Program-made: the position numbers and the translations under genes
Source of the DNA: Apostichopus japonicus
Lineage: Eukaryota; Echinodermata; Holothuroidea; Aspidochirotida; Stichopodidae
Length of the DNA stretch: 64,000 bases
Assembly: GCF_037975245.1 (NCBI RefSeq)
Contig: NC_092576.1
Coordinates: 9,007,501 to 9,071,500 of the forward strand
Direction of reading: 5' to 3'
Shown here: piece by piece, positions 48,201-60,200 of the stretch
Layout of the letters: each line of letters opens with the position of its first letter
How positions within the stretch are numbered: position 1 is the stretch's first letter
The notes under the pieces: model-generated
Seen by the model: the letters and a program-made list of their open reading frames with translations, nothing else
What the model was told of the DNA's origin: nothing
The model's database searches: none

Positions 48201-51200
48201 ATAACAGATGCATAACCACTCACTATATAGAATAACTACTTTGAAAGTCACATAAATGTGTATTTACCTAGAACAATATCAGTTCAAAATTTATGCTTAA
48301 ATATTTAGCAGTATTTTAAATCCACTTCTGACGTAATGCTAAATCCACATTCATATGTTTGAAAAAAGTGTTGGATTAACTTTGAAAAATTCTGTACTTC
48401 AAAGTCCTTGAGAAGCTCCTCAGTAGGATTCCTTTGATAGTTATAATGTCAGATGTAAGTTCCATCAAGAATTTGCACACAGTACAACTTTGACAATGTG
48501 ATTGATGCAGACTACAGACACGTAACATTCTGCTTTCAGAAGACAGATAAGGGTTCCATAATTACTTTAAAAGACATTGGTTTCCGATGGGTTCCCATGT
48601 GACAAAAACTTTTCCCCTATGACATATGAAAATGCTGGGAGAAAGGAAGCTTATGTTTTTCAACATGCAGTACGTAATTAACTTTTAATATTTAACCACA
48701 AACTTGTAACATGTTGACCATTGATGAATTGAATGTGTAAAGGACAGTACTGGCAACAAATGTCACTAAGTTAGAACAAGCACTAACTGTGGACAAGTTT
48801 CCATGGATCTCCCTACTCACAACTGATTTCAGTCATGTGAGTGAGATTATCAGTGTTATTCAAGTTCTTAGGAAATCATTACAGCTACTGAGAGTGTTGT
48901 GCATATTACCATATACAGTAAACTTATACCAGCAACTACATAGCTTGAGGTAAGTGTGATATTAAATGATTCATATCTATGTGCTCTGAATTTATTTGTG
49001 ATATCCAGTAATATCTCATCCACATTTCTAACAATGCTGGAATGATGATGTAAGTAATTTACTGCATATTTTAAGAGCTTACTTTCTGTTACAAGTAACT
49101 CCACTGTAGTGGTCTCTGGGTACTTGTTTGCTTCCTGACCTGATACTCTGCATTGTAGGATAAAATGTTGTATCAAAGCGCTCAAGACACGAAACCTCGA
49201 GGTAAGTGTTATGTTAACCGTGCCATCTTCATTTGCTGTGATGTGATTTTTGTTATCCAGTAATATCTCATCTGATGAGTCAGGGAAGGTGGTGACCAAC
49301 TCTAAAGACACATCTTGTGAGACTTTATCCATTGAGCATGTTAGTTCCCCTTCTCTGTTCACATGCAGGACTACCTGTACATGCTGCTGATTTACTGCTG
49401 GGAAGCCTAGCATAATGGAATAAGAAATATTTTTAAGGAATCTTTGCAGCTGTTGGCATAAGTTGTTCAGATGGTAAAATTAGTCTGCCAGAGATATACA
49501 GCTATGGTCAATTTACCTGGGACAGCATCCCACATCTTAACATCACAAATTTATCATAGCTATATGATAAACATCACTTTACGGTGCAATTAATTGCTAC
49601 ACTATGGCAAGAAGGACTTTTGTTATTTACAAAACTGAAACAGACTAAGCAAATAAAAATTCTGCAGCAATGTTTGGAATGTTGCAAAATATCCCACAAA
49701 ACTTCAATCACTTCAGCTTCCATCACTCTAAGCAATATAGTTACTGCTATCAGCCTACTGTATGGTAATATGCATAATACTCTCAACAACCATTAGGATT
49801 TCTTAAGAATTTGCATCATTGTTTTGAATACAGGATTCTGCATCCAGGATGCAACATTTAGCCAGGGGAGCAAAATCTTCAAAATGTCTGCCTCCGACAG
49901 ATATAACTTTGTTTTCTTGAGAAACAAACCCCAAGTACACAAACTCACAACGAGGCCTACAGTATGCACACCATTACAAAGATATTATTGAATGAACATC
50001 TTTCTTTCTTTAAAAAGATGGCAACCTCTTCTCAAAAGAACCAAATTTCTTCCAATCCTACAGATGGCTGTTTGAAAACAAATGAGATCATAACAACCAT
50101 CACAGATATTTTCATGCTGAAAATAGTCAATGCTTTCCAAATTCCTGTGATTTGATTGGCTAATATTCCCTTACCCATTTATTGTCTGCATACATTCTTG
50201 CATTGGCAGTGCTCAATGAACACAAAGTACAGTACCCTTCCCCTGTGATAGGAAAGTTTGTGATAATAGACTATCATATGTGTGCACTCAAATGAGTTAA
50301 AGTTAGTGGTTGTTGAAACAAATTTCAACAACAAGCAGCCTCATGGCACAAAGTTGGGGTTGAATTGTTTCTGAGACTATCACATAATAAATGAATTCAT
50401 TGTCTTGATAACAACATGTTACGTGCCCTCGAGATCTATACATGATATTTTCTACATATACAGTATAATCTTTTAAAAAGTGCAGTGTTTTGCTTGCAAT
50501 TTCTGTCCATGCACTTATTTTACTTTACGTCGATATCCAACATTCACAGCACATGCATAGCCTTATAACATTTACACTGACACTATGTAAGTGAGTTGTA
50601 CACCATACAGTAGTGTGCATTTATGGTAACCAGTCTACGTCCAAATTTCTCGCTTCGGTATTTGACAGTGGTTGTGTTGTGTAGTGTTCAAACTATTAAC
50701 CTAATCAGAATCGGAATCGGTACGATTATTGCATAATCGGAACATAATCGGAATCGGTAAAAATTATGTGGAATACCAGTTGTCTTACCGATTATTCAAA
50801 AACATATGGAAGGTGAAAATATCATTATTCAAAATCATGTGGAGGTTGAAAATATCAACTGATGTATTAGGTTTGTTCTTTAAGTACGAGATATTAAAAT
50901 AAAGACACCCTCTATACTACGTCTGTCACAATGTACTTTCATCAAATTAGGCTGCCAGGGTCGCCGATTTTGCTTCCCTCGTGGTTAGTGACTTAGTATT
51001 TCTCGGCACAGTAGGCATGGCAGCAATACCAATACGAATGTACTGGACAGGGTCGGAAATAAGCGGGGGCGACGGGCGGTTCGCCCTCACAAATGCTAAA
51101 AAAGCCCTCCTAAAGCACAATTACGAGTGCGAAAAAGTAATATAAGAATATCGCCCTCGTTATATCAGGTGTCTGTGTAAAATTAATTGTGACATGCATT

Positions 51201-54200
51201 TGCTTTAGCTAGGAGTTGCAGCGCGAATCGATCAAACAGTTCTCACATCTCGCATCAAATTTGAAGCAGTGCGGAAGGGTCGCGCATGGTCGCGCACAAT
51301 AACCGGGAAGTTCCCGTGGCAAATTACGGCCTCCTTGAAGCAATTTCAGTACCAGCGACAAAAACCTAAAATCCCCACATATCTCCGATAACATGGTAGC
51401 CTTACTTCACACTAAGTCAACTGCATGGAAATCTAACCTTGCCATCTGTTTATTCGCTAAAGTTGTGTCGCAAATTAAAAATAAAAATATCCATGGAAAC
51501 TGCAATCTTCGACCACATTTTAGCCTAACAACCACACTAAGACAATGGGAAATGTAGCCTAACCATCGGTTTGCAAAAAAAAAAAATACTTTCAATTTGC
51601 TGGAAATCAGCATTTGTTTGGAAGGTACTGTATGTGCTATGTCTTATAGAGGGAATGTTATATTTTATATTGGAGTAGTTTCTAGTTGTTATTATTTCTT
51701 TACATCAATCTGGTAACATTTTAGAGTAATTTAAAATAAGTTACGATGGTACAACTTGCTCTTCAGTTTGATTGGCCTAAGCTTTTTCTAATTGAACCTG
51801 TATGGAGTTTAATAGGTAACAGATAGGTATGTTTAACTTCAAGTTCGTAACATTTCTATTTGTTCATAAACGGTTTAATACTGAAAATAAGTACAAAATA
51901 GTGTCGGAATGAAGGCAATATGTAATTAAAATTTACACTTTGGTAAAGATTGAAGATGGATGGATTGTCTGAGATACTTTTTGAGATGGATATTTTGAGT
52001 AACTATTCTTAACCCATTTCAAGCCATTAACAGGTGACATTCACGTCGAGGTGGTTAGGCCATTCGCTTAGAACAGTGCTGACTAGGTAAGATGTCATAT
52101 TTCTGTATTTTGGAAATTAAAAAAAAAAAAAATTCTTTCCGAGAAACTCCAGAGGTAATTTGGTACATACAAAAGGATACCTAAGAGCCTTGTATAACAA
52201 CGAAGCAAAAGGAAATGGGAAAATCACAACAATAATTGTTTCTGTCGCAAACTTTATTGCCGATTTCGTATAAACGGGATATTTTCTCATTTTCAAATAA
52301 TCGGAATCGGTACGATTATCAAAAAAATAATCGGTAATCGGTAGTTTCTGTTATGCATAATCGTTTGAACACTAGTGTTGTTGTATATATTAGTAAAAGG
52401 TTTCATCATTCGACTGTTTTGTGTGTGTGTCCAAGGGCGTATCCAGGATTTTTTAACCCGGGGGCGCGAATTACTATCTAAGCGGAGCGCCACCATCGGT
52501 TGGCGCGCAGCGTACAAGAAAATTTTGGGTTTTTATATCCCTAGATCACCAGAAATGGCACTTCGCGGGCTTGAAAATGACCAACCAGATGTACACTTTT
52601 GCCTGAAAACCAAGTATTTCCCAATAGTTTTTTTTCCATCCATAACCTTGTTCAAGATTTTCACCAGTCACACATCATGTTTGACCGCATCGCATCTCCT
52701 GTGGATCATTGATTTTGTAGGTTTAAGCCCATTATTTGTTCAGAATTTGAAAATTCACATTTCTCGTGAATAAACTCAAGTTCAAAACATACCCATAATG
52801 TGCACAAAATGTCATCTATGGACAACCAATATAGAAAAACCTCCTTCAACCCCTAACAGACCGGTAAAAATTACATGAGTAGAGGGTAGTATGATGAAGA
52901 ATGTTGGTAAGGAAATTTTAGAAAATTCAGACACAGTTAATTTATTGGTGTACAAATATTCAACCCTAAGGCTATTATAAAACTTGGTTGAAGGCAATGA
53001 AAAAATACCAGATATTTCCGAAACCGAACACTACACACATAGGCGTAGGAGGCGGGGGGGGGGGGGGGCTCATACTGAAAGAAATATAAATTGCAATGAT
53101 GTAGCTAAAGGAAATGAATAGATTAAAAAATATCTCCTTGATAATTAAAGTAAAGTTCTACTAAGCCGACTAATAATGTAAAAAAGAATTTGACATAATT
53201 GAACCTCCATGCTTTTTCTCAACCTACATAAGACATTCCGTTGTTTACATTAGGCGCGTAGTGAATAATTTGCCAAGGGAGGGGCGAAGCCTGTAGGCCA
53301 ACTATCTAAGAGTAGCGCCACCACGAGCTGGCGCGAAGCGTACAAGAAAATTTTGGCCGCAAATGCCTCCCAGATCGCTGGAAATGACACTTTCCATGCC
53401 TTGTAAGTTGAATCTAAGCATTTTCTATTTTGAAATTACTAGCGATATCATAAAAAAATATGCTCGGGGGGGGGGGGCGGTCGCCCCCTTCCCGAAATGC
53501 GTCATGTTCCCCGACGACTCGGTCGAGTTCTAGACCAGCCACAGTTGGTTTCATAGCACAATTGTTCAAGGCGTCCATACACATACACGAGTTATGATAT
53601 ACCATATATAGTATTTATATAGATACATTAGTAAGAGAGGAAAAATGAAAACGTCAAAAATGTATTTGTCGGTGTAAGGGGTAGGGTGAGGCGCAAGCCC
53701 CTTCCGAAATCCTCGATCCGTCACTGGCTACCAGGCCATGTGTATATAATAGGGATAGGCGCTGTAATGATGTCACTGTTCCTCTTTCTCTTCCCGATGT
53801 CTTGGCGTTTTTCTTTTACTCTCTCCTTTTTCTCTCCTTCTTTTTCTTTTCCCTTCCTCCCTCTCCTCCTCTTTTTTCCCCTCTTTTTTCTTCTCTTTTT
53901 TTTTCTCTCCTCTTTTTCTTACCCGGGGGGCGCGCCCCCAACGCCCCCCCCTGGATATGCGCCTGGTGTCACATCATAGGCTTATAGATCACTACAGTAT
54001 ACTCTTACATTGCTCACAAGCCAATGTGTTGTAATAGGTCATTATAACTGAGTGTTACGTGTTCCTGTAGAGGTATTTAAAGTACATGTTTCACAGATTG
54101 CAGGGACGCAAGATTTTCTGAGCGGACACAAACATTTTTAAGACATGCATCCCGCGGACCCAATTTTTAAAATCTTAGCAACAGATCTAGTACAGAACCT

Positions 54201-57200
54201 GGAAGAAAGTAAGAAATAATTTATGTGAGATACAGTAACTACGCAATCATCATATGCACACTAGCCCTGCTAATTTTATGTATGCTGTGAGGCCTGACAT
54301 TAAGTGTAGCTTCTACAGTACTGTGAATTACAGACTGTTAACAAGGTTTTTTTACCTCATATAAGGTTGTCCAGACGCAATAATTAGTTGTTTGGAATAA
54401 CACTGATTTACAGCCGGGTCACAGAGGGTGCACAGTGTTAAAAGGTTACCAGGACATTCTAGGCGCGGTAGAATGAGGGTGCTAAGGTTGTGGGGAGACA
54501 GGTAAGCGAGGAGCGAAGTAAATGTGAACATTTAAGGTTCAAAATTTTTTTAAGTTGCGAAAAAAATGTTTGTAGCACAATTTTGCATCTAAGCACCCAC
54601 CATTTTATTAAAAGGTGATGGGAACCTTCTCCCCTTACACCACTCCCCCAGGATGTAAAACATCTGAAACCCCTCCACTGTTACAGAATTGGTGGTCAAA
54701 CTCCGCCAAAAAATACACTAATTTGTGCAAATCCATGTACTGTACAAACTACAAAGTGGCAACATTAACATCTCTGTGAACATACTCTCTCAATCTCTGC
54801 AACTTACGTTGTTCTAACAGCAAGTAGACAGTAGTCACTAACGGGAACAAGTCTGCCATCTGTCCAGCTACTCTGCATATGAAAGAAACTCTCCCAGTTG
54901 GACTGTTCATCACTTCATAACTAGAAGTAAGATATGTATTATAAGTCCCATCACTGTTATCAGTCACTCTGTGAGAACTGTTAAAAGAAATCTCATCTGA
55001 TGAGGCAACCCATTCCACATCAACTCTGGGTCTAATGCCAGTCATGGAACAGTTGATCAAACCTGTTGTATTTCCATGTATAACGACTTCGTTGGCTCTT
55101 CCATTTACCACAGGATAGCCAGGCTCAGGTGGAACTGCAGTAAGAAACAGAGTTACCATTAATTGCAAGATTTCTTTCTTATCAAATCAACTGTTGAAAA
55201 CAGTAAATATACACATCCATTACTGGCTGATTTATGTCACAGTAAACCAAATGTTGCAGTCCTCTAAAATTGATCTGCAAGCATTGATGGAAAATGTAAC
55301 ATCCAAAACAAAGTTTCACTTAACCATCACTTCAAATTACAGGTAAGGAGATTATTGTAATATCATATGTATGCATGTCAACTGTCACTCTGCCAGATGA
55401 GGCTGTAAAAAAGTATGAAAATAGAACCATAAGACTAGAGGTCATTGTTAGGACAAAAACTTCAAGATTGGACTCAAAACTTTGACAATATTTTCCATCA
55501 ACAATTAGCTACTTACTGTATTATGTATACAATGGAATTCCGTTCAAAACAGTAGAAGTAGGAGTATTAAAGGTAGTTAGAGTTTTACTATATCATGGTC
55601 ACTAAGATCTTGAAACGAAAGAAGTGTATATACTGTAAAATGACAGCTACAGTAGGCTATTCCATCAGCAGGGTATTGTTTTGTGTCCTTACAGAGGTCA
55701 TGACAGGTCATATGTAGAAAGGACATTTATAGCAAAAAGGGGCAAAAGTCTGTGAATGTATCAAATAATGGCATTCTTCTAAACTGACATTGAGATTCTA
55801 TGAACAGTACAAGGCATGTGGACTATGATGACCAAAAATAAATTCTCATATTAGAGCTTTTTACAAACAAAAAACAGTGACTAGTGTTACAGTACATTAG
55901 GGTTGGGCGATATATCGAAAATTATTATTATCGCGATAATTTTTTTTCAAGACGATATTTTTGGAGGATTGAACAAATGACGATAATTTCTTGTGAAAGA
56001 AATTTGAAATAGATGTAGAAAAAAAAATTCTCCGTTTTATGTGTAAATGTTATTCTAGCATTCCATGGTTAAGAAAGTTGAAAAGAAATATTTTATCAAC
56101 TTCATTTACTGACTTTTGAACTTCGTAAAAACCCGTTCTTTACAACATTGACTGTATAGAGAACAAAACTCTGAAAATCAGTAGAGAAATTACCAATTGT
56201 GTACGAAAAGTAAGTTGGTTAACCTTTCTAATTTTACGAAAGATCGAGCAAAAATTCACGCGAAACTGGCATATCGTGCTAAATGCAACAAGTGTCATGT
56301 AAACAAGGCTCTAGTACACCCATTTATGAATAAACCAGAAGACCACATCTGGTGTAAAGCGGGAGAAAGAAAGTATTTTCTAGAAAAAAAAATAATATCC
56401 TACCATAGTTAAGTGTATAGTAACTAGCCTAACCACTTCGTCGGTTACGGATCTCACGTAACAACAAAAACACAACTAATTGTATTTTGCGAAGTTGACG
56501 ATTTCTACAAGGACATGGAAACAATATTTTGCATTAAGTTAATCACTCCTGGTGGCCTAAAACATGGAATTACAAGGTTTACTTTCATAAAGATGGCCAT
56601 ACTGTAGCTATTGGGTCTTGATATCGTGCTTCAGTATGTCTGTATGGTATAGACTGTGCCTCGTGTATCATGGGGAATATATTGTTTTGTTCATGCGGAG
56701 GAGTCGGTTGGCTTGAGGGGTGTTTTACTTACCTTAATGTTACGGGGATATTTACCTACTTTCCTTGAACGTCTATGATAATATTTCGCATAACTTTACG
56801 GATCCTTTACTGACTGACCTAATTAATTCTAGCGTGGAGCCAAAAAAGTTGTACTCCATGAAAAGTTTTTTGGAACCGTGCCAAAAATGTTAACAAACAG
56901 GTGTTAGACAGGGGGGTTGTTTTGCAAGGTACCTGAGAAAATTTGAAGCACATTGTAGCCTACCGTGATATTTAAGTACGGTTAAACACTGCAGTTGTAA
57001 ACTGATTGTTAGGCAGTCTAGAAACGGGGCTTTGCCGCACGTAGTTTGTTTTATAATATTGACAGTTTTGTAAGTTAAACTTTATAAAGATTGTAAGACA
57101 GATTAATTCTCTTTTCATTTTATCACATAATATAGCTACTCTAACTTGTCATTTTAAAACTTTCATCAGTTTCGTGACAATTTAAATTCATAAAGTTAGT

Positions 57201-60200
57201 CAGTATTTTGAATCCTCAATTGCGAATTTTTTATCGCCAGACACGAAAAAATACTTACTGTAACTATTCCGGGGGCCTTCGCCCTGGACCCCTACAAGGG
57301 GTTCCACCCCTTGGCCCCAACGGGGCTCTAAGGCGGGCCCTGAACCCCACACCATTATGCTCGGTGTGTTTGCTGCGCGAAAACACCGGTGGGAAATCGG
57401 CAGTTGTTTTTAGTGTGTTCGCGAACACACTAAAAACAACAAGAAAAAATTATCGTAATTATCGAAATATTGCGATAATTTTTGAACTATTTATCGTGAC
57501 ATTAAAAAGCAAATATCGCCCAACCCTACAGTACATCAAACTATACCAGCTGTCTCATGAAACCTGTGACCTTAATTGTTTACTTTTGGAGCTGTTCTAC
57601 TTCTTTGGGTGTTCTTTCATATAGTTTGTTTGCATGCAAAAGATACTTGGAGAAGGGTGTCCAGGAGTTCTGCAGGGGTTTACATAGGTTGGGAGTAAAC
57701 TGGAAGAGTGAAGGTAGAAACAAGAATTTACCAATATTAATTTCTATTATTGTCCTTAAATAATAACTTTATCTTGCTAGCACAAAAATTAACAGGTATA
57801 TATAACATGGGAGGCTACTTTACACTGCACCTGGACTGTGTTGTACTTGTGATATTAATTCAATGTTATGTAGAGCTTCTTTGTAACTCCGGCTTTGTGA
57901 TCCATACAATAATAACTGCATGGATATGCAACACAGCCACCTACATCATTACAACAATATACCAGCAGCACTTACAATGTACCTTCTTAATGTTACACAA
58001 TCAAGAGCAATGCAACCTTCCTACAAAAATTGCTCTATTTAATTTGTTCAATGGGGCAAACAATACTTACCATAGACTTTCACTGGGACTTTAAAGTACT
58101 CATTTGCACCACCAGAAGGATCGAATAGAACTGTGTAATTAAATTCGTTTGTCAATTTTACTTCATTGATGATCAAAGAACCATTTGGATGCATGTCATA
58201 GTCTCCACTCTCATACCCTCTTCCATATATCTGTGAACCGTCCAAGTAAATGAATGGGGAAGTATTTGTTACATCTCCATCACCCTTAATCCAGCCAATA
58301 ATGTCAAAGTTTTCAAAGTCACAAGATACTACACCTTGCTTTCCGACCTCCAAATAAATATTTTCCCGACAAGATCCATCTGGAAGAGAAATGAAATAAA
58401 AGAGTTCCAAACAAGTTCAATTAGACTTGTCTGGAAATACACGATTTAATGATATTTATAATGATTTTCACCCAAAACAATGATATTAACACCTGAATTG
58501 TCATCGGTTGGACGAACAAGTGATATCCTCATCCCTTCTTTTAAATATACTGTACTGTACACATGTCAATACTTATTACAGTGTACATGTGAACTACTGT
58601 ACTTCTTGCCCAGTGATTGATCATTTATGATAATACAGTAGATCTTAAAACTTCAACACACCCAACCCTGCAGAGCACTTTAGGCAAGCTGCCATAGCAA
58701 ATAATTGAGAAAAGAGGATCTGTTAGGGATATGGGCAAATACACAGTAAACCAACACGAAATGATCACATAAAGTTTTCCACCCCGAAAATTGATATTTC
58801 CAATGTTCTGTAATGTTCAATATTACTCATTTGAAGCAAAGAGCTAGAGTAAACAGTTTCAACTTCGTACTTGAATATTGAAAAAAAGGCCCATTAGAAT
58901 CCTATAGAAAAATAATAAGGGGTTAATCAACGGTCTAGCGTGCGTTACTCACAGGATTAATGCACGATCGGGGGATAATGCAAGCGATGCACGAGGGCGG
59001 AGCCCGAGTGCATCCAGCGATAGCATTAACACCCGGAGTGCATTAATCATGTGAGTAACGCACGCTAGACCGTTGATTACTGTAACCCCGTTCATTCATA
59101 CACTACCATTTGTGTGGGGGAAAAATCATAAAACAAAACATTTTTGGTTACATATAACCAAAGATTTATTAAAGTGATGCCCCGTAATTTTACTGTGCGT
59201 TACTCACAGGATTAACCACGGTCAGCTGACCTGAATGGACCAATAGGATTAAGAAATCTTTACCAAGTATAATGAACGGTTGAACATCGACATACGGCAA
59301 GAAAATACAACGGTTGCAAAACATTGACATGTACTGTACATCACGCAGCTGGCAATTTTTCATAAAGTTTGAAACATGTATAGTCTTTGACCTTTTCCTA
59401 TGATGGCATACAGTCATGTCTAACTCACTACCAAATTAGAGTAATATATGATGTATATATCACGCTCAGTACAGCATGAAATAGATAACGGGCGAACATG
59501 TCAAAAATGTTCGACCGTTATAAATTTACGTTAACAAATGGCAGAACTCAAAAGATTTAAAATGTATATGATCCATGTTACTGCACTCAGAATCTTAGCC
59601 AGTTAGTGGTTTATGCACATGGGGCACAGGTGGCAAATTTTAAGAAGTTTGATGTGATTCATGTGTATGTCAATCTTTTTCAAACATACCACTATACCCC
59701 AATGTGCATCATCAAATGAAGTTTCCATGGTTTTATGAACTATTTCATGGTAGGAATCTGTATACACAAAAGGGACTACATGCACTGTATACTTTTTGAG
59801 TTTCGCAATTTTTTGTGGTACATTTACAGTATAACGGTCGAACATTTTTCACATAATGTTCGACCGTTACCTACAGTATTTCATGCGCTACTTAGCCGAT
59901 ATGCATCATCTATTGCTCTCGTTTGGTTGTGTGGCAGGTATGACTATGCCATCATAGGAAAATGTCCAAGACTACGTGTTTTAAACTTTATGAAAAATTC
60001 CAATGGACCAAACATTCAAAATTCAAGTAGGATGTTGAAACTTTCCATGCTATCTCTCTGCTTCAAATAACTACTGTAACACTCATCCTAATAGAACATT
60101 GAAAATACCAATTTTAATACTGAAAACTCCAAGTGTTGATTTTCATGCTGGTTTACTGTGTAAAGGCCCATATTACAAAACATTTAGGTCAATAATCAAT

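Larger units (their letters stand above)
46505..48400. repeat. Tandem duplication of an Ig exon with its flanks
   Basis: 46505-47225 plus 47615-47695 and 47700-48470 are direct copies covering Ig exons 46675-47019 and 47843-48181, the shared gattttccag-side intron and gttggattaactttgaaa. The period is 1,168 bp because the left unit holds a SINE of about 380 bp; without it the unit is about 790 bp. Confidence 0.93.

Noticed and set aside
53686-53987. Phe/Leu/Ser-rich frames
   Set aside because: They cover a CT-rich low-complexity run ending in a transposon terminus.
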